Shown here one piece after another: positions 1-9,352 of a stretch of 64,000 nt of DNA. Both the position numbers and the translations under genes were made by a program. Numbering within the stretch: the first letter of the stretch is position 1; each line of letters opens with the position of its first letter. Origin of the DNA: Bacteroidota bacterium (lineage in GTDB: Bacteria > Bacteroidota > Bacteroidia > Bacteroidales > Paludibacteraceae); contig JAEWUM010000018.1 in assembly GCA_023459355.1 (NCBI GenBank), positions 21,213-85,212 on the forward strand. The letters run 5' to 3'. The notes beneath the pieces are model-generated. The model was not told the DNA's origin. It was given only the letters and a program-made list of their open reading frames with translations, and ran no database searches.

Positions 1-906
1 TCCGAGTAATGAATGACTGACGATGATTTGATCGAACAAATTCCATTTACCCTGATAACAAAGCGAACCGATACCTTTGGCGTATTTCTCCCACATCGGG
101 TTAAACAATCCGCCGGGAGCTACTTCCTGAACCGTTCTTTTGGCATCAAGCACAACCGCGCAACTCGGATCTACCGGGTCGTCATTCAGGTCACCCATAA
201 TAATAACATGATAACCGGGATCGACGCGAATCAGTGAATCGTGCAGGTGTCTGACAACCGAAGCAGCCAATTCTCTTGAAACAGATGACTTATCTCCCCG
301 ACGTGATGGCCAGTGACTAACTAAAACAGCCACTTTCTCACCAGTAATCTTACCTTCTACCAACAAGACATCCCTTGTTCGGAAAGAAGTATCAGTAACC
401 CCCATCTCGATTCCTTTGGCATAAGGAAAAGGATGTGTGCTGCTGGTTACATACTGAAAACGAGTGGAGTCATACAATAACCCGACATCAATTCCACGCC
501 AGTCGGGCGAATCGTAATGCACGATTTTCATCCCCCTGCCTTTTAGTGGTTTAGTCGCAATCAAGTCCTCCAGCACTTTCCTGTTACCAATTTCCGAAAC
601 ACCCACCACTGCAAGACCACCAAAATCTTTGGCAATCTCATTCAGGGTAAACGACATGTTAGTCAGCTTTTTCTCATATTTATCCATGGTCCACGCATTA
701 GATCCGCTTGGAGAGAACTCAACATCTCTCAACGAATCAGTGCTTAAAGGATGATACAGGTTTTCGAGGTTATAAAAACCAACCGGATAAACCTGGTATT
801 GCTGACCGCCGGTAGTTGTGGTAACAACCTGTTGAGCCGATTTACATGAAACGGCAAACAGGATGATTAGGGCGAGAAATGCCGAAAGTCGAAGTGCTTT
901 TATCAT
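1..906 (-). CDS. Endonuclease/exonuclease/phosphatase (EEP) family lipoprotein, 3' part beyond window
   Basis: The reading frame starts at the ATG at 904-906 and stays open to the left edge, so the C-terminus is missing. The N-terminus is a hydrophobic signal ending in a lipobox (LFAVSC), which predicts an exported, lipid-anchored protein. Downstream I see EEP-fold signatures: FYNLENLY near the start, a VSEIGN segment carrying the metal-binding Glu, SHWPSRRG, and MGDLNDDP with the conserved Asp/Asn pair. The family cleaves phosphodiester bonds in nucleic acids or other phosphate esters. It is the last visible gene of a minus-strand run with a TonB receptor and OB-fold lipoproteins, so an extracellular nuclease role is likely. 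The substrate is inferred. Confidence 0.85.
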   Translation of the reverse strand, partial: MIKALRLSAFLALIILFAVSCKSAQQVVTTTTGGQQYQVYPVGFYNLENLYHPLSTDSLRDVEFSPSGSNAWTMDKYEKKLTNMSFTLNEIAKDFGGLAVVGVSEIGNRKVLEDLIATKPLKGRGMKIVHYDSPDWRGIDVGLLYDSTRFQYVTSSTHPFPYAKGIEMGVTDTSFRTRDVLLVEGKITGEKVAVLVSHWPSRRGDKSSVSRELAASVVRHLHDSLIRVDPGYHVIIMGDLNDDPVDPSCAVVLDAKRTVQEVAPGGLFNPMWEKYAKGIGSLCYQGKWNLFDQIIVSHSLLG

Positions 907-962
907 TTGAACTTAATTTTTTCACTAACAAGTCGTCTGAAGCCCTGTTAGGAATTTATAAA

Positions 963-2051
963 TTATTCCGCAACAATTTCAACAGCGCCACCACTAACAG
1001 TCTCAGGCGTATTACCTTTATAATTTGTCAATTTAGCCTTAACTTTTACTTTATCTCCTACTTTAATGGAAGCTGCATCAGTTCCTTTAACTCTATAAGC
1101 CAAAAACAAATCAGAACCACCTTTTGTATCGTTCATATAGAACGTTATGTTTTTATATTGATCTGTATATGCCTCTTTAATAGATGTTACGTAGCCATAA
1201 ACAGTAGCTTCCGCGCTTGATTTCGCATCTGCTTTCAATGACGCTGCTGCATCGTATGCTTGTTGAGTAGTCATATTATCGGTTACAGCAACATCATCTA
1301 AACCCTGTAACACTATTTCAACTCCATCTAAATAGGCTTTTTCGATATTTACAACGCCACTAATACCGCAATATTTTTCAACTACACCATATATTTTTAA
1401 TTTTTTACCTAAATTAGTAGGGTTATTCGAAAGATTAATCAAATTAGAAAAATTACCCAACTTGATGGAAATAACGGCATACGTGTCTGTATTATCTGCA
1501 GTAGCAGCCAATAACACATTATTTACATCAGCAGGGCTTGTCCCAATTACAAACTGAGGATTATTAGCAAAAACATAAGAACCCACTATATAAGCCTCGA
1601 CCCAATATTTTGCCGTTCCTTTATCTTTTTCAGGCAAAGTGCCATTCGTTTTCATGTCTAAAAGCTGTTGAGTATTGTATGGACTTGCTTCTGTACCGTC
1701 ACCATCACCACCTCCTGTTGAGCCAATATTCACAGTAACAGCACATTCAGCAGTAAAGATATCAGCTGTAGCAGTAATTTTTGCAGTACCATTACCTACA
1801 GCGGTGACAATAGCAGTTAAACCATCTCCGGTTACAGTTGCAACAGCACTATTTGAACTAGCCCAAACAATGGTTCCTTTTGCTTCCGCAGGCGCCAGGG
1901 TTGCAGTTAATGTATCGGTTTGACCTTCCTCTGTAAGTGTTAAAGTTCCCGGATCTATAGCAATACCGGTAATAGCTACTTCTTTTTCACATGAGCTAAA
2001 CAATACGGCAAATACCGTAACTGTAATAAATAATAAAAATTTTGATTTCAT
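963..2051 (-). CDS. Lipoprotein with Big_2 Ig-like domain and OB-fold (DUF6359-like) domains
   Basis: The 362-residue protein begins with a lipoprotein signal (FAVLFSSCEK). Residues about 28-110 form a bacterial Ig-like Big_2 repeat (ITGIAIDPGTLTLTEEG; ITATADIFTAECAV). A Gly/Asp linker follows, then a DUF6359-like segment (EASPYNTQQLLDM; WVEAYIVGSYV) and a C-terminal OB-fold-like unit (ATVYGYVTSIKEAYTDQYKN; VGDKVKVKAKLTNYKG). OB-folds of this sort occur in YhcR-type secreted nucleases and suggest nucleic-acid binding, though no catalytic residues are evident. It lies 34 bp after the DUF5689 gene and 56 bp before the EEP gene on the same strand, so probably in one operon. Domain names are from memory of the families. 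Confidence 0.7.
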   Translation of the reverse strand: MKSKFLLFITVTVFAVLFSSCEKEVAITGIAIDPGTLTLTEEGQTDTLTATLAPAEAKGTIVWASSNSAVATVTGDGLTAIVTAVGNGTAKITATADIFTAECAVTVNIGSTGGGDGDGTEASPYNTQQLLDMKTNGTLPEKDKGTAKYWVEAYIVGSYVFANNPQFVIGTSPADVNNVLLAATADNTDTYAVISIKLGNFSNLINLSNNPTNLGKKLKIYGVVEKYCGISGVVNIEKAYLDGVEIVLQGLDDVAVTDNMTTQQAYDAAASLKADAKSSAEATVYGYVTSIKEAYTDQYKNITFYMNDTKGGSDLFLAYRVKGTDAASIKVGDKVKVKAKLTNYKGNTPETVSGGAVEIVAE

Positions 2052-2085
2052 AGGGATAAAAATTTATAAATTATTGAATACTTAA

Positions 2086-3078
2086 TTAATTATTGAATTG
2101 CAGGTCACTGCGATTTCTGATTGTTATTTGCAGATTATCGAAATACTGACTGAGGATTGCTGTTACAGTACCCATACCTGCCGGTACTGTATCACCTGCA
2201 AAGTTAGCGTAACCCGAAGTGCGTACATCTATTTGAGAACCACCAACATTGAGTTTTACCGTGCCGGTTGCTGGATTATAGCCACATAATAGCGGAGCAA
2301 ATTGACTACCGACATAACTCTCTACAAAACTTACATTTTCTAAACGCACCAGGGTATTACGAACATTTTCCGTACTTACAGGAATTTTAGTGTATGTTTT
2401 GCAAAGTGATTGAACTTTCAACGTATCGGGAGCATCATTACGGTAAATATTTTCTTCAAAATAACGCGGAGTGAGTCGACTCATCCCGTAATTAATCCCT
2501 TTAACTGTAGTATTCTCACCACACTTATCTTTGTTATAACTAACAGAACGACTTACAACAGGTGCACCAATTTGATAGGCTCCGTAATATTTTCCCATGG
2601 AGAGATTATCCAATTCCACAATTACCTGTTGTCCCACAGTGAATTGCGCAAATACTCCCGTTAAATTCACAATAACAAGGATGGCTCCTGTTTCGTCCTG
2701 CAAGTATAATTGTTTATAGATATTACCGCTTTCATCATTTCCTACGACCGTAGCTTTCAGGCATTTTCCGACAATCCCTACTTCGGAAAAGGTCGCAATC
2801 TTACGCACTTTTGCTTCATGTTCAAATTCTGATAAAAATTCGTTCGCACGAGCAGGGTTTTGCAAATAACCAAAGTTGTTGTTGGTTTCTGAAGCCGTAC
2901 TAGCTTTAATCATCGGTTCCGTCAAGGTTTTGAGATCGGCGATCGAAATCACTGTACTCAAGGATTCGTACTTTGGAATAGAAAGCTTCGGCTCATCGTA
3001 GTTTCTTTTATCATCGCAAGCGGCAAATGCTACTATCATCAATACGCTTACTAAATAAATATATTTTTTCATACGCAA
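2086..3078 (-). CDS. DUF5689-like surface lipoprotein, partner of the TonB receptor
   Basis: This is a 330-residue lipoprotein with lipobox VAFAACDD. An alternative start two codons in (MKKYIYL) is equally plausible. The middle contains an OB-fold-like stretch (GIVGKCLKATVVGNDESGN; LYLQDETGAILVIVNL; VGQQVIVELDNLSMGKYYG) typical of DUF5689 proteins, and the C-terminus repeats a similar pattern ending in LQITIRNRSDLQF. DUF5689 proteins are usually encoded next to TonB-dependent receptors and secreted nucleases in Bacteroidetes. The gene lies 115 bp downstream of the receptor gene, so a surface ligand-binding partner is the likely role. Biochemical function is unknown. Confidence 0.72.
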   Translation of the reverse strand: MRMKKYIYLVSVLMIVAFAACDDKRNYDEPKLSIPKYESLSTVISIADLKTLTEPMIKASTASETNNNFGYLQNPARANEFLSEFEHEAKVRKIATFSEVGIVGKCLKATVVGNDESGNIYKQLYLQDETGAILVIVNLTGVFAQFTVGQQVIVELDNLSMGKYYGAYQIGAPVVSRSVSYNKDKCGENTTVKGINYGMSRLTPRYFEENIYRNDAPDTLKVQSLCKTYTKIPVSTENVRNTLVRLENVSFVESYVGSQFAPLLCGYNPATGTVKLNVGGSQIDVRTSGYANFAGDTVPAGMGTVTAILSQYFDNLQITIRNRSDLQFNN

Positions 3079-3193
3079 ATAATTTGTTTTTAAAAGTCGT
3101 TTAAAACTTGCATGTCAAAATTTCATCAACATAAATATCTTGTATAATCATGCTTGTTTCTAACTTCTTCTGATTTTAATTTTTACTTATATA

Positions 3194-5785
3194 TTAGAAC
3201 TTATATGCAACATTTAAGAATAAATTAAATCCCTGCATGTAATAAAATTTTGGAGGAAACTTATTCAAATTCTGTAGATCTATAACTTCTCCTCCATCAG
3301 AAGAGACTAGAGGAAGACGTCCTTGTTCGTAACCACCTGTTCTCACTCCCCTATTATTCAACACATTCACGGCACTAAGATTAAAATTTAACTGACGGCC
3401 ACCATCCAGATACAATAATTTACTAATGGAAATATCCATGGTTATGGCATCATCCAATTGGGTTTGCGCAATCCAGTTGTTTACAGTTGCTTCTCTTAGC
3501 GCAACTGAATAACCGGCATCTGTAGCAGCTTGTCTCACACTTGTAATAACAGAAGGAGTCCGTTGGATATAAGAAGGATCAAGGTAGTTGTTAGCAACAC
3601 CGTTCAGGTTGATTTCAAACCACCAGAAATCCCAGAAATATTGTACACCAAAAGTACCTGCAATTTCAGGAGAACCTCCCACATGATATCCATTTATTGC
3701 TACCCCTTCATTGATATCTTCTCCGGAGCCATTTTCATAACGAACAGTCCCCATCGGATTTTTGGTATAGGTAAACTGTGACCAGGTACCAGCAAGTGAA
3801 AGTGTAACATTTTTAACAACATTGTATTTTACTGCAGCTTCAGCACCAAAATTTCGTTTACTTACATCAGAAATACTGTGGTGTACAAACGTCCTGTATG
3901 AATCGTTGTAGTAGGAAATTTTCTGAATACCCTTTTGATAATCTGTAAAGAATCCCGAAATACGACCATTGATTTTAGGATAAGTAAATACATAATTGAT
4001 ATCTGCTGAACTGATAATTTCCGATTCGAGTCCCGGTGCTGCTTCGTCAGAAATTCGTGGCGTAGTATAGGCATCATAAGGCAGTGGTGCCTGTGTTTTG
4101 AACATACCATTCACGGAGAAAAGATTACGTCCATCCATCTTGTAAACAATGCCGGCTTTTACAGCTGGATCGATGAAAGTATGTACCTGTCCTTTGCCAT
4201 AAGAACTCTGGGGATAACGGCCATTTTTCATTTGTCCGTCTCTGAAATAAGAAGTGGCAGAAAGTTTGGCTGCATAGAAAAACTCCCAGTACTGGTAATT
4301 GTGATGCATTTGTGCCCAGAGATTACCATTGGTAACGTTCATGTGATAGTTATATCCAAATATATCACCTTCCCTTACTCTTCTGTTGGGATTCAACAAA
4401 TTATTTTGTTTAACATCCTGATTCCCCGGAAAATCACGTTCACCATATTTATCAATATCAATCAAATAATTGGCACCCAACAAGTCGGCTACTACATCGA
4501 ATGTTTTACCCAACGTATAACGGGCATCTAAACCAGCAACAAAAGTAACCTCCTCACTCAATTTCTTTTCAAGCGTTGTATTGAAACTGGTCTCAATGGC
4601 ATCATTACGTCGCTCTTCAACGATGTATAATGCAGATTGGTTTTCTCCGTATAAATTATTATTGCGGTTTGCTTCGTAAATTTCATTCCAGTCAAGCTGA
4701 CTTCTACCTCGTTCTGTTCCTTCACCTGAACCTGTCCAAAACTTCGCATCAGCAATATATTTTGGATCATGGGTGTCATATGTAGATGCAGTATATGAAG
4801 GCAAATAACGATAATAATCAGGACGAGGATCTGTTGCATTATTAAACCAGTTTAACGCAGTCGAACCATAGCGGTTGTAGTTAAATGCCAATCCTGAAGT
4901 CAGTTTATTCAGGCGGTCAATTTTCCAGATATGCGATAAAATTACGGTCGGATCGTAGCTGGTAACCACACGTTGGTTGCGTTTGCTGCCATCAGGCATA
5001 TATCCCCAGTAAGAGTTGTACAAATTATTCCCGGTTAACGTGTAGGCTTCCTGCACAGAAGCCGATTGTTGTGCCCTTTGTACCGGAGAACCGAAAGTTG
5101 TCAGAGACAAGCTTTGTTTGCCATTGTCCCATTGTTTTTCTGCTCCAAAGAAATAGGCTAAGTTATGATAAAAAGTACCTTCCACACTTCCCTCGTAGGC
5201 ATAACGACCACCTAACAAAGCTGAGAAAGCCCAACCATTGCGGTTAAGACCTGTGTGATGCGACAACATCATACGTTGCTGATAGTTTCGATTGGTATAA
5301 GTGAGTGTTGCTTTTGTCCCCCGGGCAAAACTACCGGCCCGCAAGTCATAATTTTGTGCTCCGGCCAAGTCACCAAAGGAAAACAGACTTGCCTGCAAAT
5401 AATCCTGTGTCGTGGCATTGCGGGTAGCATCATTCATTCCACCAATCATCGAATAATTGAAATTACCCCGAATCATGGAGTTGAACTGAATCCCGTTCAA
5501 ATAAGTTTGCTCGAACTTGTTTTTATAGCCACGCGGATTAAACCGGAAAGCAGACAGTTGAAAGCCGACTTCAGAAAGAAACGGGTCGTTCGAAAAAGTA
5601 GCCAGCGTACTGAAATTCTGCCCGGCTAAATCCGCATTCTCATCCTGGGTCGATTCATCAATGGCACTTAATTCAAAGCTATTCTCTTTTTGAAAATCCC
5701 TGCGGATATTATCCACATTCTCCTGTGCAAACCCTGTATTCAAAACAGCGCTTATCACAACAACCGAGAGTAAACGATAATTCAT
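3194..5785 (-). CDS. TonB-dependent outer-membrane receptor
   Basis: An 863-residue outer-membrane barrel. It has a cleavable signal peptide (MNYRLLSVVVISAVLNTGFA) and a plug-like region (SAFRFNPRGYKNKFEQTYLN; GGMNDATRN). Many alternating beta-strand segments follow, and it ends in the aromatic signal LNVAYKF used for barrel insertion. Unlike classical SusC proteins, I see no N-terminal carboxypeptidase-regulatory-like domain and no SusD gene beside it. It leads a minus-strand cluster with DUF5689, Big_2/OB-fold and EEP genes, and a DNA/RNA endonuclease lies 133 bp upstream. Import of nucleic-acid breakdown products or bound metal/phosphate is inferred from these neighbours; the ligand is not visible in the sequence. 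Confidence 0.85.
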   Translation of the reverse strand: MNYRLLSVVVISAVLNTGFAQENVDNIRRDFQKENSFELSAIDESTQDENADLAGQNFSTLATFSNDPFLSEVGFQLSAFRFNPRGYKNKFEQTYLNGIQFNSMIRGNFNYSMIGGMNDATRNATTQDYLQASLFSFGDLAGAQNYDLRAGSFARGTKATLTYTNRNYQQRMMLSHHTGLNRNGWAFSALLGGRYAYEGSVEGTFYHNLAYFFGAEKQWDNGKQSLSLTTFGSPVQRAQQSASVQEAYTLTGNNLYNSYWGYMPDGSKRNQRVVTSYDPTVILSHIWKIDRLNKLTSGLAFNYNRYGSTALNWFNNATDPRPDYYRYLPSYTASTYDTHDPKYIADAKFWTGSGEGTERGRSQLDWNEIYEANRNNNLYGENQSALYIVEERRNDAIETSFNTTLEKKLSEEVTFVAGLDARYTLGKTFDVVADLLGANYLIDIDKYGERDFPGNQDVKQNNLLNPNRRVREGDIFGYNYHMNVTNGNLWAQMHHNYQYWEFFYAAKLSATSYFRDGQMKNGRYPQSSYGKGQVHTFIDPAVKAGIVYKMDGRNLFSVNGMFKTQAPLPYDAYTTPRISDEAAPGLESEIISSADINYVFTYPKINGRISGFFTDYQKGIQKISYYNDSYRTFVHHSISDVSKRNFGAEAAVKYNVVKNVTLSLAGTWSQFTYTKNPMGTVRYENGSGEDINEGVAINGYHVGGSPEIAGTFGVQYFWDFWWFEINLNGVANNYLDPSYIQRTPSVITSVRQAATDAGYSVALREATVNNWIAQTQLDDAITMDISISKLLYLDGGRQLNFNLSAVNVLNNRGVRTGGYEQGRLPLVSSDGGEVIDLQNLNKFPPKFYYMQGFNLFLNVAYKF

Positions 5786-5838
5786 GTTATATATGTTCTA
5801 AATTTAATTTTTTGTCTTCAGTCTACAGTCATTGTTTT

Positions 5839-5868
5839 CCGTTTTCCGCTTTCCGCTTTCCGCTATTC
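5839..5868. repeat. Degenerate heptamer repeat (TTTCCGC type)
   Basis: Between the nuclease and receptor genes the sequence TTCCGCT recurs every 7 bases, mixed with TTTTCCG variants. The same words occur in many gaps of this window (11.5, 27.5, 31.9, 36.1 and 63.8 kb). Confidence 0.75.
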
Positions 5869-5870
5869 AC

Positions 5871-5895
5871 CGTCATTGCGAGCGAAGCGAAGCAA
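5871..5895. repeat. Dispersed GCGAGCGAAGCGAAGCAA repeat
   Basis: The string CGTCATTGCGAGCGAAGCG followed by AAGCAA matches a short intergenic repeat that I recall from many unrelated bacterial genomes. A decayed relative (CAATGCGAACGGAGTGAACA) lies at about 56604-56624 in this window. Confidence 0.6.
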
Positions 5896-5918
5896 CCTCC
5901 TGATTCACTATCCACTAA

Positions 5919-7097
5919 CTAAAGCCCCCACTGCCCCGGATTATTCTGCTGTTTAACCTGGTCTGAAACCTTGGGGAAAAATTCAAATCCCGTCAACGCT
6001 TCAATCTCAGCCACCGTTTTACAAATAGATCGTGGTGGTTCAATATCTCCGTAGGATCTGTGTTCCACCCAGAAACCAATACTTTTCAACTCATCATCAC
6101 TACAATTAACAACCGCCTTACCCGTAGAACCTGTCTTTGTCCGAAGCAACACCTTGAAATAATGTGTTGGCAAGGGAATACTATTACCTGCACCATCATA
6201 AGTTGATTTAGTCGAACTTTTATCAAAGTATGCTCCTGTAACTACAAACAACGTATCATTACAATTGTTTTCGCGCACTTTTATTTCTAAGTTTGCCCAC
6301 ATATCCCGGTTCAACCTGTCAAGCTGTGGAGTCATGTTCGACATATAAAATGTCTGTACATTCATTTCTCTGTTTGCCAGCCGATCCGCCGATGGTAACT
6401 GATGACCTCTGTCATATCTGTCTCCGTAAGACCTCGAAACACAATCAGCCTGAAAATAACTATCTATGTTAGGATCAAAACCCCATTCATCCGTCCTGTC
6501 TACGTTTTTTTTCAGATAGGAATCATGTATCGGATATGCAACCCACAATGCTGCTTTCTTTGATTTATCAAAACAAAGCGAATAATTTCTTATTGTCCTG
6601 TTGTTGAGTGTTGTATAATGAGTTACATACTGAAAATCATCATGTTCTTTATAAGTAGGCGTTTCGGTAAAACTTGAAAAAGAAGGTGTCTGAACAAAAG
6701 AAGCCTGAGTCAGCGTCAAGACCCTGGAATCTTTGCCGTCAAATGTCAATACTATTGTTGCAATACGATCTTCTGAACTTGTATTATTCCGGCAATAAAC
6801 TGTCAGCAAGTTATCCCCGTCGGTAATGAAACCAGAAACCTGAGATAAATTTTGATTCGATTTGCTGAATGAGCACCACGATGCACCTTCTTCTATCTTT
6901 GCCGTCCATCCGGAACCTTGCTTCCCACTGATGGTAATTGCAGCTGAACCTCCTGTTGACCCTACAACAGAAGTTTTTTCCCAATAAGCGCTGTTGAGTA
7001 CATAAATATCATCACCACACGCGTTCAAACAAGCAACCAAAATAAAAAACAGCATCAATCTGATTTTGCTGTATTGTGTTTTATAGTTCAATATCAT
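5919..7097 (-). CDS. Secreted DNA/RNA non-specific endonuclease with BACON domain
   Basis: A 392-residue protein with a lipoprotein-type signal (LVACLNACGDD). Residues about 35-130 look like a BACON Ig-like domain (GGSAAITISG; GWTAKIEEGASWCSF; SSEDRIATIVLTF). The rest is a NucA/NUC-type nuclease: the active-site motif DRGHQLPSADR sits near residue 226, with TFYMSNMTPQLDRLNRDMW downstream supplying the conserved Asn. These enzymes use one divalent metal to hydrolyse single- and double-stranded DNA and RNA. Its position just upstream of the TonB receptor cluster on the same strand points to extracellular nucleic-acid degradation feeding that uptake system. The coupling is inferred. Confidence 0.88.
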   Translation of the reverse strand: MILNYKTQYSKIRLMLFFILVACLNACGDDIYVLNSAYWEKTSVVGSTGGSAAITISGKQGSGWTAKIEEGASWCSFSKSNQNLSQVSGFITDGDNLLTVYCRNNTSSEDRIATIVLTFDGKDSRVLTLTQASFVQTPSFSSFTETPTYKEHDDFQYVTHYTTLNNRTIRNYSLCFDKSKKAALWVAYPIHDSYLKKNVDRTDEWGFDPNIDSYFQADCVSRSYGDRYDRGHQLPSADRLANREMNVQTFYMSNMTPQLDRLNRDMWANLEIKVRENNCNDTLFVVTGAYFDKSSTKSTYDGAGNSIPLPTHYFKVLLRTKTGSTGKAVVNCSDDELKSIGFWVEHRSYGDIEPPRSICKTVAEIEALTGFEFFPKVSDQVKQQNNPGQWGL

Positions 7098-7406
7098 TTA
7101 ACAGTCTATCTCATCAGCCCTCCATTGGTCTGATTAATTATTGAAACACAAACAGAAAAATCCAATCACACATCATCTACCTGATAATCAACACTAAAAT
7201 TTCTTTATTATCATATAGAGAATTAAAAAGAAAAAGGTCTGCAAGATACGATATTTTTCAATTTAAACAAGCGAACTGTATAATTTGTTTATGAATATTA
7301 GATTTTGATTTTTTGCGTGGTTTAATATGACTATATTTTATTAAAACACCTGCTTGTACTCATCAATAAAATAATTAACTTTGCGGTAAACAAATAAACG
7401 ATTCTA
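7098..7406. other. Divergent intergenic region
   Basis: This AT-rich stretch of about 309 bp separates the minus-strand nuclease gene from the plus-strand DUF4290 gene. The only clear signal is the promoter of the right-hand gene at 7354-7383. I see no RNA gene or conserved repeat. Confidence 0.6.
7354..7383 (+). promoter_or_regulatory. Bacteroidetes-type promoter for DUF4290-murA
   Basis: TTG at 7354-7356, a 19-bp spacer, then TAACTTTG at 7376-7383. This matches the TTTG/TAnnTTTG consensus of the Bacteroidetes primary sigma factor and ends 24 bp before the ATG of the DUF4290 gene. Confidence 0.75.
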
Positions 7407-8006
7407 ATGGACTATCCGACATTACAGGGAAAACTGATTATGCCTGAATATGGGCGAAATATACAGCAGATGGTTAAACACGCTATGACGATTGAAGATC
7501 GCGAAGAGCGTACTCGTTGCGTGAAAACCATCATCAACACCATGGGTAATTTATTCCCCTATCTGAGGGATGTGAATGATTTCAAACACAAATTATGGGA
7601 TCATGTGGCGATTATGTCAGATTTTCAGCTAGATATAGATTATCCGTATGAAATTTTGAAAGCGGAGAATTTATACACCAAACCGGAGAAAGTTCCTTAT
7701 AAAAGTCACAGAATGCGCTATCAGCATTATGGCATCACCCTGGAAAAAATGATTGAACGGGTAGCCGACTACGAAGAAGGAGAAGAAAGAACCGAGTTAA
7801 TTCGTTTGATTGCCAACCAGATGAAGAAGTGCTTCCTGGCCTGGAACAAAGAAGTAGTTGATAACCGTAAGATATTTGAAGACTTACGTGAATTATCACA
7901 CGGAAAACTGGATTTTACCGATGACACATTCAAACTGGTTGAATCGAAAGACGTTCTTCACAACAAGAAAAACAAACAGCAGCAGCAACAACAAAGAAAA
8001 AAATAA
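7407..8006 (+). CDS. DUF4290 family protein
   Basis: A soluble 199-residue protein without signal peptide or membrane segment. It opens MDYPTLQGKLIMPEYGRNIQ, the conserved beginning of DUF4290, a Bacteroidetes family of unknown function normally encoded next to murA. The fold appears mostly helical (IEDREERTRCVKTIINTMGN; YEEGEERTELIRLIANQMK is a second copy of the same helical pattern). The C-terminus is a low-complexity tail rich in Gln and Lys. Its stop overlaps the murA start by one base (ATAATGG), so translation is probably coupled. A function in cell-wall synthesis is suggested only by this context. Confidence 0.88.
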   Translation: MDYPTLQGKLIMPEYGRNIQQMVKHAMTIEDREERTRCVKTIINTMGNLFPYLRDVNDFKHKLWDHVAIMSDFQLDIDYPYEILKAENLYTKPEKVPYKSHRMRYQHYGITLEKMIERVADYEEGEERTELIRLIANQMKKCFLAWNKEVVDNRKIFEDLRELSHGKLDFTDDTFKLVESKDVLHNKKNKQQQQQQRKK

Positions 8007-9316
8007 TGGCCTCATTTAAGATCAAAGGTAAACAAAAGCTCTCCGGAGAAATTACCCCGCAGGGAGCCAAAAACGAAGCTTTACAGGTGATTTGTGCTGT
8101 TTTGCTGACTGACAAGGAAGTCATCATCAACAACATCCCGGATATCTTAGATGTCAATAACCTGATTTGCTTATTGAAAAAAATGGGTGCTGAAGTCAGA
8201 CAACTTAGTCGGCATAGTTATGCTTTCAAGGCGCAAAAGGTAAATTTTGACTATTTGCAGACTCCTGAGTTTTACTCCAAGAGCGCTTCTTTAAGAGGGT
8301 CTGTCATGATTGTGGGACCGCTTGTCGGGCGTTATAAGCAGGCTGTCATCCCTAAACCGGGCGGTGATAAAATCGGAAGACGCCGACTCGACACTCACTT
8401 CATCGGTATTCAAAAGCTGGGTGCTGATTTCCGCTACGATCCGGATAAGAAATTATATGAAATCAAAGCTGAAAAGCTATCCGGCAGTTACATGCTGCTT
8501 GATGAAGCATCGGTAACCGGAACTGCCAACATCATTATGGCCGCCGTACTGGCAGAAGGCACAACCACTATTTACAATGCAGCCTGCGAACCATATGTGC
8601 AACAGCTTTGCAAAATGCTCAACCGGATGGGGGCCAACATTTCAGGCATCGGATCCAACTTTTTGACCATCGAAGGTGTTACAAAACTAAATGGTTGTGA
8701 ACACAACATTCTGCCTGACATGATTGAAATTGGCAGTTTTATCGGTTTAGCTGCCATGACTGGCTCGGCCATTACCATAAAAAATGTGGCTTATGATGAG
8801 TTGGGAATTATTCCCGATAGTTTCAGAAAGCTGGGCATTGAGATTGAACGCAGGGGAGATGATATTTTTGTACCTGCCCATTGTTGTTATACCATCGAAT
8901 CTTTTATCGACGGTTCGATTATGACGCTGGCGGATGCGCCCTGGCCCGGGTTAACGCCTGACCTGTTGAGCGTATTTCTGGTAGTAGCTGCTAAGGCAAA
9001 AGGGAGCGTACTGATTCACCAGAAAATGTTTGAGAGCAGACTTTTCTTCGTGGATAAACTGATTGATATGGGCGCGCAGATTATCCTTTGCGATCCGCAC
9101 CGTGCTACCGTAATCGGACAGGGGGAAAACCTGCACCTGCGGGCTGCCCGGATGACTTCTCCGGATATCCGTGCCGGAATTGCGTTGCTGATCGCCGCTT
9201 TATCGGCCGAAGGTACCAGTATCATCGACAACATCGACCAAATCGACCGGGGGTATCAGGATATCGACATCCGGCTGAGGGCGTTGGGAGCTGATATTGA
9301 AAGAATTGAGAGTTAA
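8006..9316 (+). CDS. murA: UDP-N-acetylglucosamine 1-carboxyvinyltransferase
   Basis: A 436-residue cytosolic enzyme of the EPSP-synthase fold. It adds enolpyruvate from PEP to UDP-GlcNAc in the first committed step of peptidoglycan synthesis. Family signatures include GAKNEALQVICAVLLT at the N-terminus (Lys22/Asn23 of the E. coli enzyme), LRGSVMIVGPLVGR, and DMIEIGSFIGLAAMTG. The active-site loop reads PKPGGDKIGRR, so residue 121 is Asp where E. coli has Cys115, the residue alkylated by fosfomycin. Asp at this position is known in naturally fosfomycin-resistant MurA proteins. Length is normal, and the gene is probably cotranscribed with the DUF4290 gene. Confidence 0.95.
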   Translation: MASFKIKGKQKLSGEITPQGAKNEALQVICAVLLTDKEVIINNIPDILDVNNLICLLKKMGAEVRQLSRHSYAFKAQKVNFDYLQTPEFYSKSASLRGSVMIVGPLVGRYKQAVIPKPGGDKIGRRRLDTHFIGIQKLGADFRYDPDKKLYEIKAEKLSGSYMLLDEASVTGTANIIMAAVLAEGTTTIYNAACEPYVQQLCKMLNRMGANISGIGSNFLTIEGVTKLNGCEHNILPDMIEIGSFIGLAAMTGSAITIKNVAYDELGIIPDSFRKLGIEIERRGDDIFVPAHCCYTIESFIDGSIMTLADAPWPGLTPDLLSVFLVVAAKAKGSVLIHQKMFESRLFFVDKLIDMGAQIILCDPHRATVIGQGENLHLRAARMTSPDIRAGIALLIAALSAEGTSIIDNIDQIDRGYQDIDIRLRALGADIERIES

Positions 9317-9352
9317 CAGATAATATATTCAACCCTTTAAATTATCGGATTT

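Noticed and set aside
13..237. Small plus-strand ORF
   Set aside because: Antisense shadow of the EEP-family lipoprotein gene, whose motifs are on the minus strand.
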